Shown: positions 28,801 through 39,487, counted from the first letter of the stretch. The stretch is 64,000 bases of DNA from Nostoc sp. JL34 (GCF_017114945.1 NZ_JABXKQ010000041.1:1-64000), one strand, 5' to 3'. Program-made: numbers and translations. Notes: generated by a model from the sequence alone, not told the origin.

Positions 28801-28971
28801 ATGATGGACTTACCAGTCGAATTAACTTTAGAGCAACAGTTTCGCTTACAAAATTTGAAAGACCAGGTAAAAAGTTTGAGTCAACAAGAGGCTCAAGAAT
28901 TTTTGCTAGAAGTTTTACGGCAGATGATGGTGAAAGATAATTTGGTCAAACATCTGCTAAAACAAGCTTGA
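28801..28971 (+). CDS. nblA: Phycobilisome degradation protein NblA
   Basis: This 56-aa protein has the NblA pattern: PVELTLEQQFRLQNLKDQV, then SLSQQEAQEFLLEVLRQMM and VKDNLVKHLLKQA. NblA is a small helix-turn-helix dimer that binds phycobiliproteins and recruits Clp protease, so phycobilisomes are dismantled under nitrogen or sulfur starvation. It starts at tandem ATGs after an AGGAG box. It lies 277 bp upstream of cpeB, with a hairpin terminator between. Related phycoerythrin-bearing cyanobacteria also carry an nblA gene upstream of cpeBA, so the arrangement is probably conserved. Confidence 0.93.
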   Translation: MMDLPVELTLEQQFRLQNLKDQVKSLSQQEAQEFLLEVLRQMMVKDNLVKHLLKQA

Positions 28972-28996
28972 TAGATTAAAAAGCAAGATTTTTTTC

Positions 28997-29050
28997 TTAA
29001 GACTTACGCAGTGGCAGAGTTCCCTAAAAATGCGTAGGTCTTAATTTTTT
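28997..29050 (+). terminator. nblA terminator hairpin
   Basis: TTAAGACTTACGCA pairs with TGCGTAGGTCTTAA (14 bp, one G-T pair) around a 20-base loop, and T6 follows. It separates nblA from the cpeBA promoter. The arm sequence GACTTACGCA is also a common Nostoc repeat motif. Confidence 0.75.
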
Positions 29051-29806
<756 letters not shown>

Positions 29807-29879
29807 TTGCTAATTGCTAAAGCCTATTAGTCAAGCCAACTGAAATACAAAACTCGATCAAATCTAATCTGGAGTATAA

Positions 29880-30380
<501 letters not shown>

Positions 30381-30430
30381 TAATAGGGATTGACTAGACG
30401 TAGACGAGCGATCGTCATCCTCTAAAACTC

Positions 30431-30498
30431 AGGGACTCTCAGTCTGTTGCTTTGCCTCTATCAGGTTGAGTGATTGACCAAGAGTCCCTCTGTTTTGT
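30431..30498 (+). terminator. cpeBA terminator-like hairpin
   Basis: AGGGACTCT and AGAGTCCCT form a 9-bp stem around a 41-base loop, about 50 bp after cpeA. CTGTTTTG follows. The long loop makes it a weaker terminator candidate, but its position fits the end of the cpeBA message. Confidence 0.55.
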
Positions 30499-30651
30499 AG
30501 TAAGTCAAATGCAAAATTTAAAATTAAACTGTTACGTAAATAAACATTGCATATTTATTTATAAGAGTCGTTCTTTCTCGTTGACCAATTGTATTTAAAT
30601 TGATGATTAGTGATTTGGGATTTTCATTACCCACTCCCCTTCAATAAATCT

Positions 30652-31263
30652 ATGACAACAGATTCTCTATTTGAACAGTTGAAACATCCCAACCCGAATC
30701 TGCGGGAACGAGCCATGTGGGAACTGGCTGATGTCCGTGATGAAAATACCATTCCTCGGCTAATGGGTATTTTGGATGAGGAAAATGTCACCTACCGTAG
30801 AGCTGCGGTAAAGGCACTGGGTGCTATTGGTACAGATGCTGTACCGCTACTGGTAGAGTCATTAGTAAATAGCGATAATGCGACCATTCGGGGTAGCTGT
30901 GCTAAGGCCCTGGCACAGATTGCTGCTAATCATCCCGATGTTCCTTTTCCGGCTGAAGGCTTACAGGGATTGAAAACAGCGCTCAATGACCAAAATCCCG
31001 TTGTTTATATTGCCTCAGTGATGGCACTGGGTGAGATTGGTTCTCCTGCTTTTGAGATTTTGACTGAAGCTTTGAAAACAATAGATAATGTTGCGGTGGC
31101 TGTAGCGATCGTCAATGCCCTCGGTTCGATGGGTGATAGCCGAGGGGTGGAAGTGCTGACGGCATTAACTAATGATGAATCTGTTGATCCGTATGTTCGT
31201 GAATCAGCAGTGAGTGCTTTGCCCCGATTAGATCAGGTGATTAAATATCAGAGAGGATACTGA
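30652..31263 (+). CDS. cpeZ: Phycoerythrin bilin lyase chaperone CpeZ (HEAT-repeat)
   Basis: About 203 aa, made of HEAT-like PBS-lyase repeats (NPNLRERAMWELADVRDE, RRAAVKALGAIGTDAVPLLV, VYIASVMALGEIGSPA). Length and content match CpeZ, which works with CpeY and other lyases in phycoerythrobilin attachment to phycoerythrin and acts partly as a chaperone. The start is ATG 30652; upstream in-frame codons from 30610 have no homology. It follows cpeBA in the same direction, 270 bp behind. It could be confused with another small E/F-type lyase subunit, but context favours CpeZ. Confidence 0.88.
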   Translation: MTTDSLFEQLKHPNPNLRERAMWELADVRDENTIPRLMGILDEENVTYRRAAVKALGAIGTDAVPLLVESLVNSDNATIRGSCAKALAQIAANHPDVPFPAEGLQGLKTALNDQNPVVYIASVMALGEIGSPAFEILTEALKTIDNVAVAVAIVNALGSMGDSRGVEVLTALTNDESVDPYVRESAVSALPRLDQVIKYQRGY

Positions 31264-31323
31264 TCGCTCTTAAATGTAACGCCATTTATTAATTATTCGA
31301 TCAAGTTGGAAATGTCCATCGCC

Positions 31324-32232
31324 TTATTCCCAAGTCTCTTGCTCCAACTGTCTTTCAATTTGAGAAATCGCCAACTTAATCACTGCCTGAACCCCCGCTT
31401 CTTTTTCCTCGGTTAATGCGGCTTGCAGGGGTTCTAAGGAAGTGCGATCGCCAATTTTCATTAATGCCAGAGCTGCCGCTTTTCGAGTATCCCAATCGGG
31501 ATGATGCAGTAACTCGACAAGCTTAGGAATTGCTGGTCGATAGCTTAGGCTGCCCAAAGCAGATGCTGCTTCACCGCGCACAATTTCAGATGAATCGGCG
31601 AGGGCGTTAATTAAAATATTAAATGCTCCTTCTTCAGTGCCTTCTTGAGCGATTTTAGCGATCGCACCCACCACCGCAGCCCGAACTTCAGCCGAGTCGG
31701 AGTTAATTTCCCGATATAAATGTTCCTTCGCTTCTGCCCCAATAAATCCCAACGCCCATACTGCGTGTCCTTTAGCACTTTCTGGATACTCAGTTGACGC
31801 TAAGATTTTCAGCAATGCTGGCACAGCTGCTTCACCTATTTTGGCAAGCCCCCCCACCGCTGAGGTTTTGACCACCGTATCTTCATCGTTTAACAGGGCG
31901 TTGACCAAGGTGGGAACTGCGATCGGGTCAGCAATCAGTGTCAGGGTTTTGGCGCTGGCTCTCCGCACAACTGGGTTTGGATGACTTGCCACAGCTTCCA
32001 TTAATAAGGGGGTCGCTGGTTTACCGATTTTACCCAACGCCTCTGCAAAACTCAACCTAACCATGCCCCGTGAGTCTCCCATACTCTCAACCATCTGCTT
32101 TAATAGCTCTTGGTCATCCGGGTTGAAGGTGTTTAAGCCTAATTGCTCACTCACCGCTGCAAATAAAGCATCAGTTTCTGCATGGGACAGATTTAACGAA
32201 TCCGTCCCAGATTGAGTTTCGGAGTTGAGCAT
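31324..32232 (-). CDS. cpeF: Phycoerythrobilin lyase CpeF-like (HEAT-repeat)
   Basis: 302 aa. An N-terminal segment (about 1-45) is followed by about eight HEAT/PBS-lyase repeats (MVRLSFAEALGKIGKPATPL, NPVVRRASAKTLTLIAD, TVVKTSAVGGLAKIGEAAV). Size and sequence fit CpeF (earlier MpeV-like). In Fremyella this protein attaches the doubly linked phycoerythrobilin to beta Cys-48/59, matching the Cys 51/62 pair in CpeB here. It is transcribed toward cpeZ (convergent) and is preceded by a 79-aa gene only 32 bp upstream. The family is certain; the specific name rests on length, context and recall. Confidence 0.82.
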   Translation of the reverse strand: MLNSETQSGTDSLNLSHAETDALFAAVSEQLGLNTFNPDDQELLKQMVESMGDSRGMVRLSFAEALGKIGKPATPLLMEAVASHPNPVVRRASAKTLTLIADPIAVPTLVNALLNDEDTVVKTSAVGGLAKIGEAAVPALLKILASTEYPESAKGHAVWALGFIGAEAKEHLYREINSDSAEVRAAVVGAIAKIAQEGTEEGAFNILINALADSSEIVRGEAASALGSLSYRPAIPKLVELLHHPDWDTRKAAALALMKIGDRTSLEPLQAALTEEKEAGVQAVIKLAISQIERQLEQETWE

Positions 32233-32264
32233 ATAACTTCTAGCTAAATTATCAAAAGGAATTA

Positions 32265-32504
32265 CTAGTTGCTGACACTCAGGGCAGCCTGTTGATCGCG
32301 GAGTTCCTGGAGAGCAGAATCAATCTTGACAAGCTCAGGCTCCAGTTTTGCCATGACGTTTACTCTCATCAACTTAGCCCGTTTTGCTGTTTCCGTAGTT
32401 TCTTGAATTAGACGTTCCCGATATTGCTCAAGTTCTGCAATAACTTCTGCTACATCTTGAGCGGTTACGTTATCGGTTGTTGTGAGTTCTGAGGTTTCAT
32501 CCAT
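32265..32504 (-). CDS. Small conserved-type protein upstream of cpeF, unknown function
   Basis: 79 aa, soluble, Glu/Ala/Thr-rich and predicted mostly alpha-helical with heptad-like spacing (VAEVIAELEQYRERLIQET and VMAKLEPELVKIDSALQEL), so a coiled coil is likely. I recognise no domain. It is 32 bp upstream of cpeF on the same strand with an AGGAAA box, so the two form an operon. The context suggests a role in phycoerythrin lyase function or rod assembly, which is inference only. Confidence 0.78.
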   Translation of the reverse strand: MDETSELTTTDNVTAQDVAEVIAELEQYRERLIQETTETAKRAKLMRVNVMAKLEPELVKIDSALQELRDQQAALSVSN

Positions 32505-32969
32505 AAGTTTTATTTCCTAAATGCGTGTTTCTTTAAATGATGTGCAGTCAGTGTTCCAAAGAGTGTTTGTATTTGGTTATTCGCGAAAGACCAGTACTTA
32601 GCTGTTAGATAGAAATGAACAATTGGCAAGAGGCAACTAACTAATAGCTGACAAATGCATATATTCCGATCTTCTCAGATCGAGTTACCACTGGTAAAGC
32701 TTTTTGAGAGAAATCTTCAAAAGTCCAACTACAGCCTTTGATCCAGTGCGTAGGCGTAGCCACGTCGTAGACATCGCGCTAACATGGTCTAGCATCTTGC
32801 AACAGGAGAGGGTCGATGTGATGAGTACCAATCCTTGTCTTCAAGCTGTGGTAGAAGCTCCGTGGTATGAGGGTGAGCGATTATGGCCTTGGTCTGTTGC
32901 AGACAATAAACCCGTTCTCGTACATTTTTAGCGTCTTGTAGAGAGCGTCATTACAAATTAGTAATTATT
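32505..32969. other. Intergenic region with dispersed repeat copy
   Basis: 465 bp. It contains dispersed repeat copy B (32747-32777). A 75-codon plus-strand open frame runs through that repeat; I do not accept it as a gene. The promoter for the 79-aa/cpeF operon should lie at its left end. Confidence 0.55.
32747..32777. repeat. Dispersed repeat, copy B
   Basis: 31 bp nearly identical to 6994-7023: GCGTAGGCGTAGCCACGTCG followed by TAGACATCGC. It differs by one substitution and an inserted base in the centre. Confidence 0.85.
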
Positions 32970-33770
32970 TTAAGAGGTTTCCTCAAGTGGAAAAATATCT
33001 CCCCGCAAGTAGGACTCAAAGTTTTTCTTAAAGTATTGAATGCTCGTCACATTCGGTTCATCACTTTCCGTTGGTGTGAATTCATAAATTGGTACTTTCT
33101 CCCTTACTAGCTTGACCAAGCTAGGATGAAGCTGCTCAAAAGAATCTACTCTAAATATTGTGGTTTCAAATCTTAATTTAGCTGGATGAGCATATCCTAA
33201 CTTCATCCAGGGCAACCAAGGACAGTCTCTCGCCCACTTAGCAGGAGGGACATCAGTTGCATCGGGTCGGCAAGTATTTGAGATAAAGTACTCAACTCCC
33301 TTAAACTTTTCTCCAGGACAATAGTCTGAATATTTGCTGTCTCCTGCTAAGGGATGCGGATATTCTAAAGGAATTTCCATGACAGAGGTAATATATCCGC
33401 TGCCTTTGGGTATGACAAATTTCTTTGGTTTGACTGAGCCTTGGACAATGCGGTTAGCAATGTGTACCACTGGTACTGCTTGATTTGCTGTTGGTGATTT
33501 CCAAAAGTGGAGAATCTCTTGCGTTTCTGGATCACAAAATAAACCCAACTCTCTATTGATGCGATATCCGGCTTCACCGGACTCAGGATCGGGCTTGAGA
33601 AATACTTTGGTAGCATTCATCCCAATAATAGAGAACAATTTTTCTTTTGATTTTTCTGGTGTTTCTTGCCACCAAATTTCCCCAGACCAGTTGTAATAAA
33701 GCTGTAAACCATGATTTTTTCGATAAAAATCGAGGTTATTAAATTCATAGTCATCTAAATAATCACTCAT
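32970..33770 (-). CDS. DUF1838-like protein inside the phycoerythrin island
   Basis: About 266 aa from ATG 33770, which has AGGAAC seven bases upstream. The longer frame to 33821 is not favoured. Family-like features are a strand-rich segment with GLQLYYNWSGEIWWQETP, then SIIGMNATKV, RELGLFCDPETQEILHFWKS and VPVVHIANRIVQG. These resemble DUF1838, a family of unknown function found in cyanobacteria and some other bacteria. No catalytic motif or signal peptide is evident. It is divergent from cpeY (153 bp apart), so it may share light control with the phycoerythrin genes. DUF1838 assignment is by pattern recall. Confidence 0.75.
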   Translation of the reverse strand: MSDYLDDYEFNNLDFYRKNHGLQLYYNWSGEIWWQETPEKSKEKLFSIIGMNATKVFLKPDPESGEAGYRINRELGLFCDPETQEILHFWKSPTANQAVPVVHIANRIVQGSVKPKKFVIPKGSGYITSVMEIPLEYPHPLAGDSKYSDYCPGEKFKGVEYFISNTCRPDATDVPPAKWARDCPWLPWMKLGYAHPAKLRFETTIFRVDSFEQLHPSLVKLVREKVPIYEFTPTESDEPNVTSIQYFKKNFESYLRGDIFPLEETS

Positions 33771-33923
33771 ATTTGTTCCTATTATTCTCAAATGGCTACG
33801 TAGACACTTTTGATGCTTCAATCAATCCCCAAATTAGATCCCAATCCCCAATCCCCAGTACCCAGTCCCTAGTACGATGGTAAAAGTGATCTCTAAAATT
33901 ATCCAAGAGCAATTTACAGATCA

Positions 33924-35195
33924 ATGGATAAACGTTTTTTTAAAATGTTTGGGCTAACTGAAGAAGAAGCGATCGCAATTATCGATACACCATTAGAACA
34001 ACTCGAAGACGCTTCTGATAAATATATTGCTGTTTCCCATTTAATTAACTTCCCCACTGAGCAATCGATCGCAGCTTTGGTAAGGGCGATTGAAACCAGT
34101 AACCCTGATGAGTTAGACCACCGGATTGTTCGACGCAAAGCTGTGGAAAGTCTGGGGCGATTGCAAGCCGAATCAGCTTTACCTGTAATTCGGCAGTGTC
34201 TTAAAGATGATGATATTTATACTGTTGAAAATACCGTGTGGGCGATCGGGGAAATCGGGACTAAAAATTTAGAAATCCTCGAAGAGGTGGCGCAACTGCT
34301 TGATAAACCCGGTCAAATCTATCGAGTCATTATTCACACCCTAGCTAATGCTGACTATCAGTCGTCTTTAGAACGTGTACGTAAGTTTACCAATGCGGAG
34401 GATGAACCCATCCGTAGTGCAGCGATCGCGACAGTTTGTCGTTTCACAGGTGACTACTCCCAAATCACCGAGGTAATGGCGCTGCTGCAAAGTTCCAGCG
34501 TCAATGCACGGCGCGGTTGCATTCAAGACTTGATTGATGCACACTACTACAAAGCCATCCCAGAAATCGCTCGTTGTCCTGTATCTCTGGTCTTCCGGCT
34601 GCGAGGGTTGCGGATGCTTTTGGATGCAGGCGTCGCTAGTGGTGAAATTACTTTTACAGAAATTCAACCTTACTTAGAGCAAGTACTCTACGATCATCCC
34701 AACGACCTTGATTTAGTACATGAATATGATGCTACCCCTGTTCTGGATTTTGTAATTAACGAACTCTACGAAACCGATTTTGGACGGTGTTATTTAGCAA
34801 CAAAAACCTTACTGGATATCTATGCACAAGAAGCACCAGCAGCACTTTTAGCAACTTATGGCGACAAGGCATATAACGACTATGGCGCTCATTATCATGT
34901 GATGAAACTTTTCGGCTGGCTCAAATATGCTCCCGCCTACGATTTGTTACTAGAAAACTTGCACAACCGCGAACCTCAGTTTCAAAAATCTCGTGCTGCG
35001 TGCGCGATCGCTCTTGGTGAATTGGGGGATTCACGAGCAATTCCTGAAATCAAAATTTGCCTAAATACGCCGATTTGGGACTTGAAATATGCTTGTCTAT
35101 TAGCACTAGACCGCTTAGGAGACTCCTCTGGTCGGGAAATTTGCGCTGGCGATCGTGATTGGTTGATTAGGGCGAAAGCCACGAGTAATCAATAG
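33924..35195 (+). CDS. cpeY: Phycoerythrobilin lyase CpeY (E/F-type)
   Basis: 423 aa with HEAT-like repeats throughout. The N-terminus is of CpeY/CpcE type (MFGLTEEEAIAIIDTPLEQLEDASDKY shape). The repeats include RRKAVESLGRLQAESALPVI and TVENTVWAIGEIGTKN, and the C-terminus ends in DLKYACLLALDRLGD. CpeY, helped by CpeZ, attaches phycoerythrobilin to alpha-phycoerythrin Cys-82. Both partners and the substrate are in this island. A degenerate CCCCAAT-type repeat lies just upstream. The gene closes the island on the right. Confidence 0.93.
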   Translation: MDKRFFKMFGLTEEEAIAIIDTPLEQLEDASDKYIAVSHLINFPTEQSIAALVRAIETSNPDELDHRIVRRKAVESLGRLQAESALPVIRQCLKDDDIYTVENTVWAIGEIGTKNLEILEEVAQLLDKPGQIYRVIIHTLANADYQSSLERVRKFTNAEDEPIRSAAIATVCRFTGDYSQITEVMALLQSSSVNARRGCIQDLIDAHYYKAIPEIARCPVSLVFRLRGLRMLLDAGVASGEITFTEIQPYLEQVLYDHPNDLDLVHEYDATPVLDFVINELYETDFGRCYLATKTLLDIYAQEAPAALLATYGDKAYNDYGAHYHVMKLFGWLKYAPAYDLLLENLHNREPQFQKSRAACAIALGELGDSRAIPEIKICLNTPIWDLKYACLLALDRLGDSSGREICAGDRDWLIRAKATSNQ

Positions 35196-35199
35196 CCCT

Positions 35200-35316
35200 G
35201 GCGACTGGAAGTCGCGGCTACACAAACAAAGTCCGCCTCCGCGGACTAAGGAAAGATTGAGGTTTTGAAACCCACGGAGGTGGGTTTTGCCTGTGTAGGC
35301 GCTGTTTCTAACCACC
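35200..35316. repeat. Multi-hairpin dispersed repeat, about 117 bp
   Basis: Three hairpins occur in a row: GCGACTGGAAGTCGC, AGTCCGCCTCCGCGGACT, and AACCCACGGAGGTGGGTT. Outer inverted segments GGCTACACAAACA and TGCCTGTGTAGGC enclose the last two. A decayed copy lies at 24829-24905. It is between the convergent cpeY and glgA genes, where it may end both transcripts. Confidence 0.75.
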
Positions 35317-35342
35317 CTACATTTGTATGCTCCTGGCGGTGT

Positions 35343-36782
35343 TCAGGACTTGCTTGTGGTGACTGCTTCGTTTAAAACTAACTTTGGTTCTGGTGTCTCT
35401 TCTTCTTCTGGCAAACCGTAAATTGATCTGTACAACTTCACATACTCTTTTGCAGATTGATACCAACTAAAGTCTTGGGCCATGCCCCGTTTTTGAAGTT
35501 CTTGCCATTGTGGTTTGAAACGGAAGCCTTCCCAAGCTCGGATCATACAGGTGAAAAGGTCTAGCGGTTCATAGCGGTCAAAGCAATAACCGGTACCTGC
35601 GGCATTTTCCGGGTCGTGATGGGTCACGGTGTCAACTAATCCACCTGTACGGCGGACAATGGGCACAGAACCATAACGCAAAGACATCATTTGGCTAATC
35701 CCGCATGGTTCAAAACGACTGGGCATTAAGAAGGCATCAGTACCAGCGTAGATGCGGCGAGACAAGGCATCGTTATACAGCAAGTAAGTAGCCATGCGTC
35801 CGGGAAAGCGGGATGCTAATTGCCACATCTGAGTTTCATAGTAGCGATCGCCTGTTCCTAACAACACAAACTGGGCATCTGTATAAGAGAGGAAGCGATC
35901 GAGGATTTGTAATATCAAATCAATACCTTTTTGTTCCACTAATCGGGTGACAATCCCAATTAAAAAGGCTTTGGAGTTGACTTCTAATCCTAGTTCTTGT
36001 TGCAAAGCAATTTTGTTGGCTTTGCGTTTCTCTAAAGTATCAGCAGTAAAGGTTTGAGCAATATATTTGTCATTTTCTGGATTATATATCTCAGTATCAA
36101 TACCGTTGATAATCCCGGATAGTTTTCCGCTAATAAAAGACAGCAAACCTTCTAATGTTTCACCGTAAGTAGGTGTCTTGATTTGCTCGGCATAGGTGGG
36201 CGAAACTGTATTTACCTTATTGGCAAATTGCACCGCCGCCGCCATTACGTTGTGTCCTTGCATATACCAGGGACACCAAGTAATTTTCTCTAAATACCAA
36301 CGCCACGGCCCTTGATAAGCCAGGTTATGAATGGTAAACACTGTGGTGATATCAGGATCTTGGTGCATCCACACGGGAATCATCCCCGTATGCCAATCGT
36401 GACAATGGATAATTTCTGGCTTCCAGTAATTCCAGGCAAACTCGGCTGCACCATTAGCAAACAAGGTGAACCGCCAATCTTCACCATCTCCAGAATAAAT
36501 GTGGCGCGGTAGGAAGGCGGGATGTCCAAATAAGTACAAGGGAACATCAGTACCAGGCAGAATGCTTTCATAAACAGCAAATTCCTGGAACATGGCAGAT
36601 CCCCGCCAAATGGGTTCGTTGGGAATTTCCATTTTGTCTGGCAGGAAGCCATAGTAAGGCAAGAATATCCGCACATCATGCCCCATTTCTCTCAGAAATT
36701 TGGGTAATGCCCCAACAACATCACCCATTCCTCCTACTTTGGCAATGGGTGCTGCCTCTGCTGCAACAAATAGAATCCGCAT
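35343..36782 (-). CDS. glgA: Glycogen synthase (ADP-glucose type)
   Basis: 479 aa GT5-family glycogen synthase, which transfers glucose from ADP-glucose to growing alpha-1,4-glucan. The N-terminal signature is [18 protein letters not shown], with the KxGGxxDV ADP-glucose-binding motif. The CHDWHTG motif and the C-terminal EPCGISQM and [10 protein letters not shown] segments of the catalytic GT-B fold are all present. Length is normal. It is a stand-alone gene between cpeY (convergent) and hemC (upstream, same strand). Confidence 0.97.
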   Translation of the reverse strand: MRILFVAAEAAPIAKVGGMGDVVGALPKFLREMGHDVRIFLPYYGFLPDKMEIPNEPIWRGSAMFQEFAVYESILPGTDVPLYLFGHPAFLPRHIYSGDGEDWRFTLFANGAAEFAWNYWKPEIIHCHDWHTGMIPVWMHQDPDITTVFTIHNLAYQGPWRWYLEKITWCPWYMQGHNVMAAAVQFANKVNTVSPTYAEQIKTPTYGETLEGLLSFISGKLSGIINGIDTEIYNPENDKYIAQTFTADTLEKRKANKIALQQELGLEVNSKAFLIGIVTRLVEQKGIDLILQILDRFLSYTDAQFVLLGTGDRYYETQMWQLASRFPGRMATYLLYNDALSRRIYAGTDAFLMPSRFEPCGISQMMSLRYGSVPIVRRTGGLVDTVTHHDPENAAGTGYCFDRYEPLDLFTCMIRAWEGFRFKPQWQELQKRGMAQDFSWYQSAKEYVKLYRSIYGLPEEEETPEPKLVLNEAVTTSKS

Positions 36783-36920
36783 GGTAATTTTTGCTTCCCT
36801 GAGTCTATATTGTCAAATTAACTCTATGATCAATTTCGACCAAAGAGATTTATCGCGTCTGCACACCTTGAGTGCAACGGCGATCAATTCTTATCTAATC
36901 ACATCGGCTTGCCTAATTGC

Positions 36921-37892
36921 TTAGGAACCGCGCTGAATCACCGCAAAAATTTCTGACAAAATTTCTTGCGCTCCCTGCTGCCGCAACAGTTCAGCTAGTT
37001 CTATGCCTAACGCTTCGGCATTGTTGGCAATCCCTGTGACGGTATCTTTTACGAACTTTTGACCATCTACACTGGCGACTATCCCTGTTAAGGTCAAATT
37101 ATCCCCAGATATTTCTGTATTTACACCAATAGGTACTTGACATCCGCCCTCTAAAGAGCGCAGAAAAGATCGTTCAGCGAGACAGCGATCGCGTGTTTTG
37201 GGATGTTCAATCGCTTTGAGTAGAGATAGCAATTCACTATCATCAGCACGGCATTCTATCCCTAAAGCACCTTGTCCAACAGCGTGGAGGGAGATTTCTT
37301 TAGGGAGAACTTGATGAACGCGATCGCTCATTCCCAATCTTTCTAATCCTGCTGCTGCCAAAATCAGGGCATCGTATTCGCCTGCATCCAGTTTTGCCAA
37401 CCGTGTAATCAAGTTTCCCCGCACATCCTTAAAGCTAAAGTGGGGGAAGTGGTGGCGTAACTGTGCTAACCGTCGGAGTGAAGATGTACCAATTACCGAA
37501 CCTTCTGGCAAAGTATCGATTTGTTTATCTTTGTGCTTTTCATGCACCACTAATGCATCTGCTGGATTTTCCCGTTCAGTAATTGCTGCCAGTATTAACC
37601 CTTCTGGTAAGTGAGTCGGCAGATCCTTGAGGGAATGAACGGCAAAGTCAATCTCCTGATTGAGCATTCCGACTTCAAGTTCTTTAGTAAAAAGTCCTTT
37701 ATCGCCAATCTTAGCTAATGCTACATCCAAGATTTTATCGCCTTGGGTAGACATGGTGTGGACTTCAAAAGTGATATCAGGATAGCTTTTCTGGAGTTGC
37801 TCTTGTACCCAGTAGGTCTGAACCAGAGCAAGTTGGCTTTTGCGTGAACCAATCCGAATAGTGCGTGGGGGACTAGAAACAACTGAAGTCAT
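36921..37892 (-). CDS. hemC: Porphobilinogen deaminase (hydroxymethylbilane synthase)
   Basis: 323 aa. It condenses four porphobilinogens to hydroxymethylbilane, the precursor of heme, chlorophyll and bilins. Key features are [34 protein letters not shown], and Cys 251 in [11 protein letters not shown], which holds the dipyrromethane cofactor. The protein is cytosolic and of full length. Placement next to a pigment gene island is functionally fitting but common by chance. The region upstream (37893-38365) holds its promoter. Confidence 0.97.
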   Translation of the reverse strand: MTSVVSSPPRTIRIGSRKSQLALVQTYWVQEQLQKSYPDITFEVHTMSTQGDKILDVALAKIGDKGLFTKELEVGMLNQEIDFAVHSLKDLPTHLPEGLILAAITERENPADALVVHEKHKDKQIDTLPEGSVIGTSSLRRLAQLRHHFPHFSFKDVRGNLITRLAKLDAGEYDALILAAAGLERLGMSDRVHQVLPKEISLHAVGQGALGIECRADDSELLSLLKAIEHPKTRDRCLAERSFLRSLEGGCQVPIGVNTEISGDNLTLTGIVASVDGQKFVKDTVTGIANNAEALGIELAELLRQQGAQEILSEIFAVIQRGS

Positions 37893-38365
37893 AAAACAAT
37901 ATATCTAAACTAGGCGATAAATTCACTCTCATCTAGACTACCGTAGTCAGGGACTCATGCGAATTTTGGGTTTTAGATTTAGGATTTTGGATTACAATTC
38001 TTTACCAAAAGCTGGTTTCAGGAATCTCAAATAATAGCTATCCATTAGTCACATCTTTATTAAGATTGTCGTAAGGTAAGCTCTGATGGGTTGAGAGAAG
38101 TAAACAACGGCGGCATGTTGAACTAGGGGGATTGGGGACTCTTAAGATTTGGTTGGGGTATGAATCCCTATCCAAATCTGGAAGGAATTTCTTGCCTAGT
38201 CCCCAGTTTCCCTAAGCCAACGCCAACGCGTCTATGTTAACTACAAAGATGGAAATGGGGAATCTGAGTGAAGAAGTTTTTAGGTAGCAGCGATATCGTG
38301 TAATTGCCGCAGCCCACGGCGAACCTTGATAAACTGGATATAGGACTTTCGGAGTGGCAGAAGTC
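37893..38365. other. Divergent intergenic region with a strong predicted RNA fold
   Basis: About 470 bp between hemC and a Uma2 gene. The notable content is the nested inverted repeat at 38125-38213. No open reading frame is supported here. Confidence 0.5.
38125..38213. ncRNA. Candidate structured element, nested long stems
   Basis: The outer arms AGGGGGATTGGGGACT and AGTCCCCAGTTTCCCT can pair over 16 positions using Watson-Crick and G-U pairs only. Inside them, AGATTTGG pairs with CCAAATCT (8 bp), extended past one mismatch. It could be a small RNA, an untranslated-leader structure or a repeat-derived hairpin. Strand is undecided, and the G/U pairing favours the plus-strand RNA. Confidence 0.35.
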
Positions 38366-38932
38366 ATGAGTGTTGCAAAATCTGCATCCCTAACCCTAGA
38401 GGAGTTTCTGAATTTACCAGAAACAAAGCCTGCAAGTATTTATATTGATGGTGAGATTATCCAGAAACCAATGCCGAAAACCCGCCACTCCCGACTTCAG
38501 GCTAAGTTGATTAATGGGATTAATGAAGTCACAGAGAAAAGACAAATTGCTTATGCTTTTCCAGAGTTGCGTTGTACTTTTGGTGGTCGGTCAATTGTTC
38601 CAGATGTGGCAGTTATTAATTGGCAACAAATTGAGTTTGACGAGAACGGAGAACCTGTAGATGATGTGCTAATTGCTCCAAGCTGGACAATTGAAATTTT
38701 CTCTCCAGACCAGAGTTCCAATCGAATTACAAGCAACATTTTGCACTGTCTAAAATATGGTTGTCAGTTAGGATGGTTGATTGATGCTGATGACCGCTCA
38801 GTTATCGTATTTAAACCACATCAACAACCAGAATTTTGTCATCAAGAAGATAACTTGACTGTTCTATATGGTATTGATTTGGAGTTGACAGTCAAACAGT
38901 TATTTGATTGGTTAAAGATGAAAATAGACTGA
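38366..38932 (+). CDS. Uma2-family (DUF820) putative endonuclease
   Basis: 188 aa from ATG 38366 (GTG 38354 is also in frame). Uma2/DUF820 signatures are LTLEEFLNLPETKPASIYIDG-like N-terminus, ELRCTFGGRSIVPDVAVI (active-site Asp), and SWTIEIFSPDQSSNRIT (Glu). The CLKYGCQLGWLIDADDR motif is near the C-terminus. This subgroup (MPKTRHSRLQ) differs from the other copy at 24170-24820. Function is unproven. Confidence 0.9.
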   Translation: MSVAKSASLTLEEFLNLPETKPASIYIDGEIIQKPMPKTRHSRLQAKLINGINEVTEKRQIAYAFPELRCTFGGRSIVPDVAVINWQQIEFDENGEPVDDVLIAPSWTIEIFSPDQSSNRITSNILHCLKYGCQLGWLIDADDRSVIVFKPHQQPEFCHQEDNLTVLYGIDLELTVKQLFDWLKMKID

Positions 38933-39064
38933 GTAAGACAGTTCACGGTATAGGCTACCGTCTTAAACAACTCAACTAATTACAGCCCTTCTATTACCGA
39001 GAAGCAGTTACGCATCTATGCATCAGGTACAAGGTATAGACGCACGTGCGATCGCGTTTCACGT

Positions 39065-39487
39065 TTAAGGGTTGGGTTTTAGATATTCTTGTAATTGTTG
39101 GGTACGCAATTTTGTGGTATTTTCTAGACAACCAAAATAAATAGTAGGGACAATACTCCCGCCCTCATATCTGCTTCTTTCAAACTCACAATTGGTATCT
39201 CGAAACTTGATCCATGCTAGCTGTGCAGCAATAAATTTCTGTTTTCTAGAGCTTTCTAATGTAGATAGCAATTGTTGATAAACTCGATTCAGTTTTTTAT
39301 CGGTATTCTGATAAGACAACTTCGCACATTCATTAATTGCTGCTTGAGTTTGAGCATTATTACAGTTGAGTTTTTGTACTAAACGCATCTCAGATAAATT
39401 AGGCGTTGTGCCTGCTGTTGTCATAACGGGGATATTTAAACTACTCACGGTTACTATACTGGTCAAAACTAGTAATAATTGACGCAT
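39065..39487 (-). CDS. LprI/DUF1311-family secreted protein
   Basis: 140 aa with an N-terminal signal peptide (QLLLVLTSIVTVSSLNIPVM). A DUF1311 (lysozyme-inhibitor LprI-like) domain follows: the signature CNNAQTQAAINECAKLSYQNTDKKLNRVYQQL shape, FIAAQLAWIKFRDTNCEFE and FGCLENTTKLRTQQL. Four cysteines probably form disulfides. The family includes LprI, a lysozyme inhibitor of Mycobacterium; whether this protein inhibits lysozyme is unknown. It is a single gene in an intergenic-rich region. Confidence 0.88.
   Translation of the reverse strand: MRQLLLVLTSIVTVSSLNIPVMTTAGTTPNLSEMRLVQKLNCNNAQTQAAINECAKLSYQNTDKKLNRVYQQLLSTLESSRKQKFIAAQLAWIKFRDTNCEFERSRYEGGSIVPTIYFGCLENTTKLRTQQLQEYLKPNP

Noticed and set aside
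30610..30651. Upstream extension of cpeZ
   Set aside because: The additional 14 residues (IWDFHYPLPFNKS) are not lyase-like, and ATG 30652 begins the HEAT-repeat protein.
32704..32931. 75-codon plus-strand frame between the 79-aa gene and the DUF1838 gene
   Set aside because: Its first third lies in the dispersed repeat (32747-32777), it has no homology I recognise, and there is no ribosome-binding site.
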